Origin: Solirubrobacterales bacterium
GTDB taxonomy: Bacteria; Actinomycetota; Thermoleophilia; Solirubrobacterales; 70-9
Direction: 5' to 3'
Length of the DNA: 64,000 nt
Assembly (NCBI GenBank): GCA_021155855.1
Contig: JAJNAZ010000007.1
Coordinates: 175,908-239,907 of the forward strand
Every line of letters starts with the position of its first letter. The stretch's first letter is position 1. The notes under the pieces are model-generated. The model was not told the DNA's origin. It saw nothing but the letters and a program-made list of their open reading frames with translations, and did not search any database. Of the stretch, positions 8,988 to 17,544 are shown piece after piece. Both the position numbers and the translations under genes were made by a program.

Positions 8988-10039
8988 CGCCCGCGCAGCC
9001 TCTCGCCGGCCCGCAGCAGCCGGCCCGCGGCGCGCAGGGCGAACCGCTCCGGGCCCTCCCGCGGGCGGCGGCCGCCGAGTTGCTCGCGCTGCCAGGTGAC
9101 CGCATCCTCGAGTGTCTGCTCGTGCGGCCGCGTGCGAAAGCCCAGCTCGCGCTTCGCCTTCGTGTTGCGGTAGGTCCACCACAGGGTCGCCGAGCGGACC
9201 TCGTCGCCGATCACGGGGAGCGGCACCCGGGCGTGCCGCGCCAGCTCCATCCCACCGAGAGCGACCGTCGCCGGCAGTTTCAGGGGTGGCGGCTGCACGC
9301 CGGAGATCCGGGCGAGGTCGGCGAACAGGCGGTCGAGGGTGAAGTTGCGCCCGCCGAGTATGTAGCGCTCCCCGACCTCGCCCTTCTCGTCGGCGAGCAG
9401 GTGGCCGAGCGCGACATCGCGGACGTCGACGATGTTGAGGGCGCCGTCGACGTATACAGGGATCCGGCCCAGCAGGAAGCGACGCACGAGCCGCATCGAG
9501 GTGCCGGTCGGGTCCTCGGGGCCCAGCACGAAGGTCGGGTTGACGATCACCACCGGGAGACCGTGCGCGGCGAGGCGGAAGGCCTCGAGCTCGGCCTCGT
9601 GCTTCGAGTTGACATAGGCGAACCCCAGGTGCCCGATCTCGAACGGGGTCGTCTCGTCCGCGGTGCTCTGTGGCTTCGCGATCCCGATCGCGCCCACGGT
9701 CGAGGTGTGGACGAGTCGCTCGACGCCCGCCGCCAGCGCCTCCTCGAAGACGATCCGCGCCCCGCGAAGATTGGCGGCGAAGACCGCCTCGCGGTCGCGT
9801 CCCCGCAGCGACGTCCTGCCGGCGACGTGGAACACCCGGGTGACGCCGTCCATCGCCCGCCTGACCGCGCGCCGGTCGCCGATGTCGCCGGTCGCGCGCT
9901 CGAACTCGAGGTCGGCGATCGGGTCGAGGTTGGAGGTTCGGCGGGCGAAGAGGCGAAGCTCGTCGCCGCGGCGGGCGAGCGCGCGAGCCAGATGCGAGCC
10001 AAGAAAGCCGGTTGCGCCGGTGACAAGCGTCTTCGACAT
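8984..10039 (-). CDS. NAD-dependent epimerase/dehydratase, dihydroflavonol-reductase-like
   Basis: 351 aa with an extended-SDR N-terminus KTLVTGATGFLGSHLARALA (TGxxGFLG), the HVAGRTS block, STVGAIG, and the catalytic FAYVNSKHEAE (Y-x3-K). After about residue 200 it follows the substrate domain of DFR/HpnA-type enzymes (VNPTFVLGPEDPTGTS, NIVDVRDVALGHL). It reduces or epimerises an unknown substrate; HpnA-like roles in hopanoid metabolism are one possibility. A poorly conserved Arg-rich tail follows residue 320. It starts divergently from DegV with 45 bp between them. Confidence 0.87.
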   Translation of the reverse strand: MSKTLVTGATGFLGSHLARALARRGDELRLFARRTSNLDPIADLEFERATGDIGDRRAVRRAMDGVTRVFHVAGRTSLRGRDREAVFAANLRGARIVFEEALAAGVERLVHTSTVGAIGIAKPQSTADETTPFEIGHLGFAYVNSKHEAELEAFRLAAHGLPVVIVNPTFVLGPEDPTGTSMRLVRRFLLGRIPVYVDGALNIVDVRDVALGHLLADEKGEVGERYILGGRNFTLDRLFADLARISGVQPPPLKLPATVALGGMELARHARVPLPVIGDEVRSATLWWTYRNTKAKRELGFRTRPHEQTLEDAVTWQREQLGGRRPREGPERFALRAAGRLLRAGERLRGR

Positions 10040-10084
10040 TCGGGCGGATGCTAGAACGCGGGTCCCGGTGCGATCAGACCCCGA

Positions 10085-10981
10085 GTGATAAGAAGCTTTG
10101 TCGTGAGCACCGCCGTCGTCACCGACACGACTGCGTATCTGCCCGAGGAGCTGATCGCCGAGCACGGGATCCACCGGGTCAGCCTCTACGTCACCCTCGA
10201 CGGCGAGCAGCGGCCCGAGAGCGAGATCGCCGCCCAGGCCTACGACGACTTCTACGAGCGCCTGCGGCGAAGCGAGCAGGGAGCGACCACCTCGCAGCCC
10301 TCGGTCGGCGACTTCAGCGCGGTCTACGAGCCGCTCTTGGCCGCGGGCTCGGACGTGGTCTCGATCCACATCTCCAGCGGCATTTCGGGGACCTGCGACT
10401 CGGCGCGCCAGGCTCGCCAGAAGCTGATCGACGAGGGCGGAGGCGGCGAGCGGATCGCGGTGATCGACAGCCGCTCCGGCTGCGGGGGCCAGGGATTGAT
10501 GGCGCTGGTCGCGGCCCGGGCGGCGGCGGCCGGAGTTGGTGGAGCGGAGGCGGCGCAGGCGGCCGAGCGCGCCCGCGAGTCGTTGAAGATGTGGTTCGCG
10601 ATCGACACGCTCGAGTACCTGCGCAGGGGCGGGCGGATCGGCGCCGCCCAGGCGCTGCTCGGCTCCGCGCTGCAGATCAAACCGATCCTCACCCTCGAGG
10701 AGGAGATCACCCCGATCGAGCGCGTCCGCACCCGACGGCGGGCGTTCGAGCGCATGGTCGAGTTCGCCCACGAGCGCAAGCAGGCGGGCGCGGGGGCCTG
10801 GGTGGTGCAGCACATCCACGATCCCGACGGCGCCAGACGGCTGGTCGACGAGTGCCGTCAGGTGTTTGGCTCGGACCCCGTGTTCGTCTCCGAGATCGGG
10901 CCCGTGATCGGCGCCCATGTCGGGCCCGGGTTGCTCGGCTTCGGCGGGATGAGCAGCGAAGCCTGGGAACCGCCGGGCTGA
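10085..10981 (+). CDS. DegV family fatty-acid-binding protein
   Basis: 298 aa from GTG 10085; a second GTG at 10103 gives STAVVTDTTAYLPEEL and is equally plausible. DegV hallmarks are VVTDTTAYLP at the N-terminus, TSQPSVGDF, the lipid-carboxylate site HISSGISGTCDSARQA, IDSRSGCGGQGL, and LEYLRRGGRIG then LQIKPILTLEEE. The family binds a fatty-acid chain; in Firmicutes FakB homologues present fatty acids to the kinase FakA. No FakA is present here. The gene ends 17 bp before the stop of the convergent DUF3618 gene. Confidence 0.92.
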   Translation: MIRSFVVSTAVVTDTTAYLPEELIAEHGIHRVSLYVTLDGEQRPESEIAAQAYDDFYERLRRSEQGATTSQPSVGDFSAVYEPLLAAGSDVVSIHISSGISGTCDSARQARQKLIDEGGGGERIAVIDSRSGCGGQGLMALVAARAAAAGVGGAEAAQAAERARESLKMWFAIDTLEYLRRGGRIGAAQALLGSALQIKPILTLEEEITPIERVRTRRRAFERMVEFAHERKQAGAGAWVVQHIHDPDGARRLVDECRQVFGSDPVFVSEIGPVIGAHVGPGLLGFGGMSSEAWEPPG

Positions 10982-10998
10982 TCCGGACGGCGCGGCTT

Positions 10999-11271
10999 CT
11001 AGCGCCGGCGGCGCAGCGCCATCAGGCCGCCAACGGCGAAGCCGATCACAGCGGCGCCGATGATCATCTCGCGGCGGTGCTCGCTCACCTGCCGGCGCCA
11101 ATCGGTGAGCTCGGCGACGCGTCCCCGCAGCGCCTCGACCGAGTGCGAGAGCTCGTGTCGCTGGCGCTCGATGTCGACGCGAATCTGGTCGGAGCTGCGG
11201 CCCGGGGCTCCGGAAGCGCGCTGCGCTACCGGCTCCCCGGCCCCGCTGTAGATCTCCGGCTCCTGGCTCAC
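10999..11271 (-). CDS. DUF3618-type membrane protein
   Basis: 90 aa. It has a charged amphipathic stretch (SDQIRVDIERQRHELSHSVE, ALRGRVAELTDWRR) then one transmembrane helix IIGAAVIGFAVGGLMAL and an Arg-rich cytoplasmic end. The D-I-x-R-x-R-x-E-L pattern is typical of DUF3618. Its ATG overlaps the stop of the holin-like gene (4-bp ATGA), and it is the last of three coupled small membrane-protein genes. Function unknown; the trio is common in actinobacteria. Confidence 0.82.
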   Translation of the reverse strand: MSQEPEIYSGAGEPVAQRASGAPGRSSDQIRVDIERQRHELSHSVEALRGRVAELTDWRRQVSEHRREMIIGAAVIGFAVGGLMALRRRR

Positions 11272-11810
11272 GGCGCGGTCGGCCCCTCGGCGGTGGGAGC
11301 GGCGGTCTCGCCGGCGGTGCGAGCGGTGGTCCCGCCGGCGGTGGGAGCGGCGGTCCCGCCGGCGGTGGGGGCGGTCGGCTCCTTGGCCACCGGAGTCGTG
11401 CCCGCCTCGAGCGTCTGCTTGATCCGCTTGCCCTCCTCGATCGCGAGGTCGGGGGTGGGGGGAGCACCTTTCTGTATCGCCCGGTAGGCGACATAACCGG
11501 CGATCGCGGCGGTGGCGAAGAAGACCACCGCCTCGATCAAGAAGCCGATCCAGAAGTGATCGCCGAAGAAGAGGTCGTTGAGCAGCCAGGCGATCGAGTG
11601 CATGAGCAGGATCAGCCCGAGGAAGGCGAACGTGCCGGCGACGATCCCGACCACGCCGCCGCGCAGAAGCGACTGGACCTTCTCCGTGACCTCGGCCTTG
11701 GCCAGCTCGATCTCCTCGCGGACCAAGGTCGAGACCCGCTCGGAGACGTCGAAGACCATCTCGCTGACGGAGCGATCCTCTTCGGGGGCTCTGGGCGGCT
11801 GGTAGCTCAA
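11268..11810 (-). CDS. Actinobacterial holin-X / DUF1469-like membrane protein
   Basis: 180 aa from TTG 11810, a start set by its 4-bp overlap (TTGA) with the upstream stop. A helix rich in Glu and Lys (RVSTLVREEIELAKAEVTEK) precedes two transmembrane helices around residues 65-90 and 98-122, as in the phage_holin_3_6 family. The last 50 residues are a repetitive Thr-Ala-Gly-Pro tail (TAGGTAAPTAGGT). Despite the name these proteins are chromosomal; a lysis role is not implied. The coupled DUF4235 and DUF3618 neighbours suggest one small membrane complex. Confidence 0.8.
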   Translation of the reverse strand: MSYQPPRAPEEDRSVSEMVFDVSERVSTLVREEIELAKAEVTEKVQSLLRGGVVGIVAGTFAFLGLILLMHSIAWLLNDLFFGDHFWIGFLIEAVVFFATAAIAGYVAYRAIQKGAPPTPDLAIEEGKRIKQTLEAGTTPVAKEPTAPTAGGTAAPTAGGTTARTAGETAAPTAEGPTAP

Positions 11811-11941
11811 TCCGGTGGGTCCTCTCCGAAGACGCGCTGCCAGATCAGGGTCGAGACCCGCATCGCGACCACGCTCGCCAGCGCGCCCGTGCCGGCGACC
11901 AGGCCCGTCCACATAAGCCGCTTGACGATCTCGTTATCCAT
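11807..11941 (-). CDS. 44-aa DUF4235-like membrane peptide
   Basis: A short gene from ATG 11941: one hydrophobic helix (TGLVAGTGALASVVAMRV) then WQRVFGEDPPD at the C-terminus. The single helix followed by W-x(3)-G-E-D-P resembles DUF4235 proteins. Its stop overlaps the TTG of the holin-like gene, and that gene in turn overlaps DUF3618, so three proteins are probably made from one message in fixed ratio. It is easily missed because of its length. Confidence 0.72.
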   Translation of the reverse strand: MDNEIVKRLMWTGLVAGTGALASVVAMRVSTLIWQRVFGEDPPD

Positions 11942-12022
11942 GGATTTGGTTCCGCCTACCCGGCGCAAGCGCAGTAAACCATTCCGGCCACACTCTCCGC
12001 GTCGGGTGCGGTGCGGCCGGTC

Positions 12023-12640
12023 TCATTCTTGCCCATTGGCGGCGCCGCGCTCGAGCCCGCCGCAGATCGTGTCGACGACCATCACCCGAGCGCGGTCGAA
12101 GTCGCCGTCGCCGCCCGGGATGAGCTCGAAGACCCAGCCGGAGAGCAGCTGCTCGATCGCTCCGTAGAACCACATCGAGGCGAAGGTGGGATCGATGTCC
12201 TCGCGAAAGTCGCCCGCCCCCTGCGCGTCGCGGACGATCTTCGCGATCAGATCGTAGGCCTGGCTGATCTCCGGCAGATGCGTGCGCCCGAACGAGTTCG
12301 CGGCCCTGGTCACCTCGACGATGATCACCTTCATCAGCTCGGGATCGTGGCGGTAGGAATCGATGATGAAGCCGGCGACCGCGTCGAGCTTCTCGCGGGG
12401 CGGGATCGGCCGCGCGTCGACCTCCTCGATCGCAGCGAGCAGCAACGACCAGCGCTCGACGAAGAGCTCGTTGAGCACCTGGTCCTTGGAATCGAAGTAG
12501 TGGTAGACGAGCCCGTAGGCGACGCCGGCCTCGCGCGCGATGTCCGAAACCCGGCAGGCGTGAAAGCCCTGCCGGGCGAAGACGCGGATCGCTGCGTCGA
12601 GGATCTGCCGGCGACGGTCCACCGGCGGAGCCTTGGCCAT
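12023..12640 (-). CDS. TetR/AcrR family regulator
   Basis: 205 aa. The helix-turn-helix is at residues 10-57 (ILDAAIRVFARQGFHACRVS, DIAREAGVAYGLVYHYFDSK), typical of TetR. The C-terminal ligand domain contains WFYGAIEQLLSGW as in FadR-like acyl-CoA-responsive regulators. Its start shares a base with the nitrilase stop (TGATG), so it is the second gene of that operon. A 16-bp palindrome at 13504-13519, just ahead of the operon, is its likely operator, implying autoregulation. The ligand is unknown. Confidence 0.9.
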   Translation of the reverse strand: MAKAPPVDRRRQILDAAIRVFARQGFHACRVSDIAREAGVAYGLVYHYFDSKDQVLNELFVERWSLLLAAIEEVDARPIPPREKLDAVAGFIIDSYRHDPELMKVIIVEVTRAANSFGRTHLPEISQAYDLIAKIVRDAQGAGDFREDIDPTFASMWFYGAIEQLLSGWVFELIPGGDGDFDRARVMVVDTICGGLERGAANGQE

Positions 12641-13479
12641 CAGGCGCCGGCCTCCGTCAGCTCGGGCCACCGATAGGCCCGCGGTCGGCGGTTCGCCAGC
12701 GAGGGCAGCGACTCGCGAATTTCGCCTTGGCGCTCGAGATCGAGGTCGGCGCCGACGAAGCACTCGCGATCGGGCGCCTGCGCGAGCACCACTCCCCAGG
12801 GGTCGACGATCATCGAGCGGCCGTATGAGCTGTAGTGCGGGGGCGATTCGCCGATCTGGTTCGCCGCGATCAGAAAGACCTGGTTCTCGATCGCCCGGGC
12901 GCGCAGCAGAACCTCCCAGTGGTCGCGGCCGGTGGTCAGCGTGAACGCCGACGGGACGGTGATCAGGCGGGCGCCGCGGACGGCCAGGATCCGATAGAGC
13001 TCTGGAAAGCGAAGGTCGTAACAGACGCTGAGCCCCACCTCGACCCCGGAAGCCGAGGCGGTGACGATCTCCTCGCCAGGCTGTTCATGCTCGGACTCCC
13101 GATATGTGACGCCGCCGACCTCGACGTCGAACATGTGGATCTTGCGGTACACGGCGGCGACCTCGCCGCCCGGATCGATCAGCACCGAGGTGTTGAACAG
13201 GCGCTCGGCAGCGGCGACCCGCTCGGCGATGCTGCCCGCGAGCAGGTGGATGCCGAGCTCGCGCGCCCAGCCGCGGGCGGCCTCGATCGAGCTGCCGCCG
13301 TCGAGCGACTCGGCACCGGCCTCGAGCTCGGCGGCGTCGCCGAGCAGATTCCATTTCTCCGGCAGCACGATCAGCTCGGCGGCGCCGTCGCCGGCCGCCT
13401 CGCGGATCAGCCGGCGCGCGGCCTCGAGATTCCGGGCTTTGTCGTTCGTCGAGTTGAGCTGTATTGCGGCGGCGCGCAT
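12640..13479 (-). CDS. Carbon-nitrogen hydrolase (nitrilase superfamily)
   Basis: 279 aa. The Glu-Lys-Cys triad is visible: Glu in LIVLPEKWN (about residue 40), Lys in VYRKIHMFDVEV (about 112), Cys in VGLSVCYDLRFPELYR (about 150). The sequence YGRSMIVDPWGVVLAQA and the KIHMFD motif are typical of Nit1/Nit2 omega-amidases and related amide hydrolases. It probably hydrolyses a small deaminated or acyl amide. It leads a two-gene operon with the TetR regulator, with a palindromic operator 25 bp upstream of the ATG. Confidence 0.9.
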   Translation of the reverse strand: MRAAAIQLNSTNDKARNLEAARRLIREAAGDGAAELIVLPEKWNLLGDAAELEAGAESLDGGSSIEAARGWARELGIHLLAGSIAERVAAAERLFNTSVLIDPGGEVAAVYRKIHMFDVEVGGVTYRESEHEQPGEEIVTASASGVEVGLSVCYDLRFPELYRILAVRGARLITVPSAFTLTTGRDHWEVLLRARAIENQVFLIAANQIGESPPHYSSYGRSMIVDPWGVVLAQAPDRECFVGADLDLERQGEIRESLPSLANRRPRAYRWPELTEAGA

Positions 13480-13503
13480 CGGCGGCCTCTCCTCCGGGCA
13501 CCG

Positions 13504-13519
13504 TTGACTGACCAGTCAA
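13504..13519. promoter_or_regulatory. TetR-type operator palindrome
   Basis: TTGACTG-AC-CAGTCAA: perfect 7-bp arms around a 2-bp centre, 25 bp upstream of the nitrilase ATG. The half-site TGACTG/CAGTCA is the kind often bound by FadR/AcrR-like TetR proteins. The TetR gene is in the same operon, so negative autoregulation is the simple reading. Confidence 0.72.
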
Positions 13520-13607
13520 TCTAGACGATCAGCCGGAGATCAGCCAAGCCGCGAGCAAGAGCGCCGGCGCTCGCTGGTCGGCTCGGCGGGCCTCGTTCAC
13601 CCTCTGG

Positions 13608-16211
13608 TCAGGATCTGTGCGACGCCGCCTCGACCCGTCGACGGGGCTCAGCCCGCAGCCGAGGCGCTGGGGGCAATCCGCGCCTGATCGCGACCAGCGC
13701 GGCGTCGTCCTCGCGCGCCCGCGCGCCGAAGCTGGCGAGCGCGGTGCGCACACGATCGACGGCGAGCTCGGGGGACTCGCAGCCCACCAGTCCCCGGCGG
13801 AGGCGGTCGGTGCCGAAGCGCTCGCCGTGCGCGCCCCGAGCCTCGATCACCCCGTCGGTGTAGAGGACGAGCTGATCGCCGGGCTCGATCGCGACCTTCG
13901 CCGGCAACCAGGCCGGGTCATCGACCACGCCCAGCAGCGGACCGGGCTCGCCGACCGCCTCGGCGCTTCCCTCGCGCAGCAGCAGCGGGTGCGGGTGGCC
14001 CGCGAGATAGACGCTCACCTCCGAGCTCTCCGAGCCCGGGCCGGGAAGGATCAGCAGCGCGATCGAGCAGAGCGCCGCGTCGTCGCGGCCGCGCAGGTTC
14101 TCGTCGAGCAGATAGAGGCCGCGGCGGGGATCGCCGGACAGCGAACCGGCGGTCCGAATCGTGTGCCGCGCCTCGGCCGTCAGCGCCGCGGCCGCTGCGC
14201 CCTTGCCCGAGACATCCCCGAGGACCACCGCCCAGCCCTCCTCGACCGGGAAGACCTCATAGAAGTCTCCCCCGACCTCGTTGATCTCCCCGGCCGGCTC
14301 GTACATGGTCGCCACCTCCCATCCGGGCATCCGCGGCAGGCTCGGTGGTAGCAGCTCGCGCTGCAGCGCATCGGCAACGCGGACGCGCTCGTCGGCGATG
14401 CGAGCGTTCTCGATTGCGAGCGCCGCCCGGCGCGCGACCTCGACCGAGGTCGCAAGATCGTCGGTGTCGAAGATCCGCGAGCCCTCGTGATTGATCAGCG
14501 TCAGCGCCGCGACGATTTCCCCGCCCGCGAGCATCGGCGCGACGATCACCGACCCGATCCGCATCTCTCGCAGCGCCTCCAGGTGCTCGGGATCGGTGCT
14601 CACCTCGCGCAGCCGGCTATCGTCGACCGTGACCAGCTCGGCCTCACCGTGCCGGAGCGCGTGCCCGAGCGGAGTATCCGCATCGGCGCTGATCGGGAAC
14701 CGCTCCCGGACCTGGCGCAGCAACAGCAGCCGCTCGGGATCCCGGTGCGACAGCGCGACCAGCTCCAAGGTGCCGTCATCGCGCGGCATCTCGATCGAGC
14801 AGCAGTCGGCGAACTCGGGAACCAGCAGCTGCGGCACCCGCTCGAGCGTGCGCCTGTAGTCGTCGGCGTCCGAGAGCAGCTCGCCGGTGCGGCCGAGGAG
14901 CCGGTGCGTGAACTCGGCCCGCTTCACGTCGGTGACGTCCTCGATCGCGGTCACCGTGTAGAGGATCTCCCCCGAGGTTCCCCTGATTCCCTGCGCCTTC
15001 GTCCGCATCCAGCGCTCGTGGCCGCTGGCCCGGTCGATGATCCGCAGCGTTCGGGGGGCGGCGGGCGCCTCGCTCCGCGCCCGCCGGCCCGCGAGCGCCT
15101 CGGCGCCGACCTCGTTGCCGGCCTCGTCGCGAATCGCGTACCGCTCGCGGATCCGCGCCGCAGGGGTGGAGATGGCCTCCTCCGACGTCTCGTAGCCGAG
15201 CGTCTGCGCGGCGGCCGGATTCGCGAACACGAGCTCCCCGTCCGCACCGTGGATCACCACCGCCTCGTCGAGAATCGACATCACCGTATCCATCCGGCGC
15301 TCGATGCTCTCGAGGTCCGAAAAGAGGCCGGCGTTGTCGAGCGCGAGGCCGATCCGGCCGGCGAGGATCTGCGCGAAGCGGACATCGTCGGATCCATAGC
15401 TGGTCCCCGACCAGGCGGCGATCACCGTCAACGTGCCGAGGTTGCGGTTGCGCGCACGGATCGGGGTGACGATCGACGAGCGAATCCCGAGCGAGCGCAG
15501 GAACTCGAGATCCTCCGGCGAGTGCGCCATCCGCCGCAGCTCCTCGTCGCGCATGCGCGGCCACCAGCGAGGGATCTCGCGCCACGCGCGGTCGACGTTG
15601 ACCAGCCAGTAGGGGAGCGTCGGGGGACGATGGCGGATGCGCTCCTCGATCTCCTCGGCGTCGGGACGCCCCCCCGCCCGGGTCGCGATCCGCGTCACCT
15701 TTCCCTCGTGAACCGCGTCGACAATGCAGATGTCGGCGAAGCCGGGAGCGATCACCTCGGTGACCCGTTGCAGCGTCTCGCCCAGCGGCAGGGAGCCGTC
15801 GGCGACCGCGCCGACCGCGTCCAGCAGCGCCATCCGCTCCGAGCGCCCGCGCGAGCGCGCGCGGTACCAGGAACCGGCGACCGCGAACAGCGTCCCCGCC
15901 ACGATCACTCCGATGCGCACGAGCTGGTCCGCGTCCCCGGTGTTCATGTTCCAGCCGCCGCTCGCCACGGCCGCCGCCACCGCCAGCACCCCGACGGCCG
16001 CAGTCGCCACCGGGCCCGCCAACAGCGCGGTGATGAACGGCGCCGCGACGTAGGTGCCGACGATCGCCGCGGCCTCGTGGTCGAGCGCGATGTCCGCGCC
16101 GACGCAAACCGCGAGCACGGCGAGCCCCGCCAACAGACCCAGCGGTTCGCTGGCAAGGTCCTCCGCGGCGCCCCGGCCGCGCTCGCGCAGTGTGCTGGTC
16201 GCGCCTTGCAT
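13608..16211 (-). CDS. Membrane GAF-PAS-GAF-SpoIIE serine phosphatase
   Basis: 867 aa. Hydrophobic helices at about 25-115 (four segments) anchor it. A first GAF domain spans about 145-290, a PAS domain about 300-430 (VMSILDEAVVIHGADGELVF), a second GAF about 440-590, and a PP2C/SpoIIE phosphatase from about 610 to 835 with GGDFYEVFPVEEGW, VVLGDVSGKGAAAAALTAE and LVLYTDGVIEARGAHGERFG. Such proteins dephosphorylate anti-anti-sigma (STAS) proteins to release stress sigma factors. A STAS gene is divergent 204 bp away and a SigB-like sigma gene lies 2.5 kb away, so a partner-switching pathway is likely. No RsbW-type kinase is visible here. Confidence 0.92.
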   Translation of the reverse strand: MQGATSTLRERGRGAAEDLASEPLGLLAGLAVLAVCVGADIALDHEAAAIVGTYVAAPFITALLAGPVATAAVGVLAVAAAVASGGWNMNTGDADQLVRIGVIVAGTLFAVAGSWYRARSRGRSERMALLDAVGAVADGSLPLGETLQRVTEVIAPGFADICIVDAVHEGKVTRIATRAGGRPDAEEIEERIRHRPPTLPYWLVNVDRAWREIPRWWPRMRDEELRRMAHSPEDLEFLRSLGIRSSIVTPIRARNRNLGTLTVIAAWSGTSYGSDDVRFAQILAGRIGLALDNAGLFSDLESIERRMDTVMSILDEAVVIHGADGELVFANPAAAQTLGYETSEEAISTPAARIRERYAIRDEAGNEVGAEALAGRRARSEAPAAPRTLRIIDRASGHERWMRTKAQGIRGTSGEILYTVTAIEDVTDVKRAEFTHRLLGRTGELLSDADDYRRTLERVPQLLVPEFADCCSIEMPRDDGTLELVALSHRDPERLLLLRQVRERFPISADADTPLGHALRHGEAELVTVDDSRLREVSTDPEHLEALREMRIGSVIVAPMLAGGEIVAALTLINHEGSRIFDTDDLATSVEVARRAALAIENARIADERVRVADALQRELLPPSLPRMPGWEVATMYEPAGEINEVGGDFYEVFPVEEGWAVVLGDVSGKGAAAAALTAEARHTIRTAGSLSGDPRRGLYLLDENLRGRDDAALCSIALLILPGPGSESSEVSVYLAGHPHPLLLREGSAEAVGEPGPLLGVVDDPAWLPAKVAIEPGDQLVLYTDGVIEARGAHGERFGTDRLRRGLVGCESPELAVDRVRTALASFGARAREDDAALVAIRRGLPPAPRLRAEPRRRVEAASHRS

Positions 16212-16399
16212 CTCCTCGGGTCGCCCGAGACCGCCTTGTCGCGGGCAGGACTGAATCTAGCGCGTGGGACGCACCCGACAGCGAGGTTTCAACCCCACAG
16301 GGTGAGCCCATGCGGCGCTAACATCCGGGCCGCTCCGACCCTCTGCCTAACCACTTGGAGCATCACGCACGCGGCGTTCGTCCCAGGGCAACGAGAACC

Positions 16400-16406
16400 G
16401 GAGGAG
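16400..16406 (+). promoter_or_regulatory. Ribosome binding site deciding a TTG start
   Basis: GGAGGAG lies 9 bp before the TTG at 16416. This near-ideal Shine-Dalgarno selects TTG 16416 over the in-frame ATG at 16437 for the STAS gene. Confidence 0.7.
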
Positions 16407-16415
16407 AAAAACTTT

Positions 16416-16808
16416 TTGAACGCACCCTTCAAGGTGATGGCCGAATCGGGAGACGTGCTGCACACCGTCAGCGTCTACGGAGAGCTCGACCAGGGCACCG
16501 CCCCGGAGCTGCGCTCGGTGCTCGGGGAGACATTTGGGACGCCGACGGTCGCCGTCCTCGTCGACCTCAGCGACTGCGACTTCATCGATTCGACCGGGCT
16601 CAGCCTCCTGGTGGAGGCGAAGCGAAGACTCGCCGAGGAGCGGCGGAGCTTCGGCGTCTGCTGTCCCGACACCGACGTCCGGCGGCTGCTGGAGCTGACC
16701 GGAATCGACGATGCGGTCGGCCTCTTCGACACCCGTGACGAGGCGGTCGCGGCGCTCGGAAACGGCGCCCCTCCCAGCTCCCCTCGCCCGCCGAACGTCC
16801 CAAAATAG
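16416..16808 (+). CDS. STAS-domain anti-sigma factor antagonist
   Basis: 130 aa from a TTG start. The STAS fold is clear: VSVYGELDQGTAPELRSVL, VLVDLSDCDFIDSTGLSLLV with the phosphorylatable Ser/Thr in DSTGL, and LLELTGIDDAVGLFDTRDEA. It should bind an RsbW-like anti-sigma kinase when unphosphorylated. The divergent SpoIIE phosphatase is its likely activator. The last codons form one arm of a strong hairpin, so the terminator stem begins inside the coding region. Confidence 0.9.
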   Translation: MNAPFKVMAESGDVLHTVSVYGELDQGTAPELRSVLGETFGTPTVAVLVDLSDCDFIDSTGLSLLVEAKRRLAEERRSFGVCCPDTDVRRLLELTGIDDAVGLFDTRDEAVAALGNGAPPSSPRPPNVPK

Positions 16809-16850
16809 CCTCTATCGGACTCCCTTTGGGACGTTCGGTGGCGGGCGAGG
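16782..16850. terminator. Long hairpin between convergent STAS and DJ-1 genes
   Basis: Left arm 16782-16804 and right arm 16825-16850 pair over 23 bp with one 2-nt bulge and a 20-nt loop. GAACGTCCCAAA and TTTGGGACGTTC are the core. The left arm contains the last eight codons of the STAS gene. There is no clear T-tract, but the genes converge here, so it probably ends transcription from both sides. Confidence 0.65.
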
Positions 16851-16897
16851 CTGAGTAGCTCAGCGGCGGCGCGCCGCCGCCGCCGAGGCCGCCGGCG

Positions 16898-17479
16898 CTA
16901 CGAGGCGACCGTCGCCTCGCGCTGCTCGGCATGGACGCCCTCGGCGATCTCCTCGATCGCCTTCTCGCAGAAGGCGTCGAGATCGTCGGGCTTGCGGCTG
17001 GTCACCAGGCCCGCGTCGACATGGACCTCCTCGTCGACCCACTCGCCGCCGGCGTTGCGGATGTCGGTCCGCAAGCTCGGCCAGGAGGTCAGCGTGCGCC
17101 CGTCGACGACCCCCGCCTCGATCAGGGTCCAGGGCGCGTGGCATATCGCCGCCACCGGCTTGCCGGCCTCGAAGAAGGAGCGCGTGAACTCGACCGCCGC
17201 GGGCACCGTGCGCAGGATGTCGGGGTTTGCCACGCCTCCCGGCAAAATCAGCCCGTCGTAGTCGCCGGGATCAACGTCGGCGACCACCCGCGTGGCCTCG
17301 AACGTGTCGCTTTTGTCGAGGTGCTCGAACGCCTGCACCGTCCCGGCCTCGGGCGCGATCAAAACCGGCTCGCCGCCGGCCTGCTCGACGGCCTCCCAGG
17401 GACGGGTGAGCTCGATCTGCTCGACGCCCTCATTGGCGACCAAGAACGCCACCTTCTTGCCCTCGATTTGCTCGCTCAT
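16898..17479 (-). CDS. DJ-1/PfpI family protein
   Basis: 193 aa. ATG 17479 is preceded by a GAGAGGAGAGAGGCG purine tract. The core motifs are KKVAFLVANEGVEQIELTRP, GDYDGLILPGGVANPDILR and the nucleophile elbow VAAICHAPWTLIEAG, with the expected reactive Cys. The Glu of the N-terminal block and the His next to the Cys complete the usual site. The family includes general stress proteins and deglycases; a stress role fits the SigB-type surroundings. The gene stands alone. Confidence 0.9.
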   Translation of the reverse strand: MSEQIEGKKVAFLVANEGVEQIELTRPWEAVEQAGGEPVLIAPEAGTVQAFEHLDKSDTFEATRVVADVDPGDYDGLILPGGVANPDILRTVPAAVEFTRSFFEAGKPVAAICHAPWTLIEAGVVDGRTLTSWPSLRTDIRNAGGEWVDEEVHVDAGLVTSRKPDDLDAFCEKAIEEIAEGVHAEQREATVAS

Positions 17480-17544
17480 CGCCTCTCTCCTCTCGCCGTT
17501 CGTGACTTCTTCACTCGCTCTTCGGCTACCCGGTCGGTCCAGCC

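Noticed and set aside
11268..11941. Holin-like gene as evidence of a prophage or lysis cassette
   Set aside because: This family is chromosomal in actinobacteria, and no endolysin, spanin or phage structural gene is near.
16284..16305. GGTTT ... GGGTG as a SigB-type promoter before the STAS gene
   Set aside because: Spacing is only about 11 nt and the -10 ends in G instead of A, so it does not fit.
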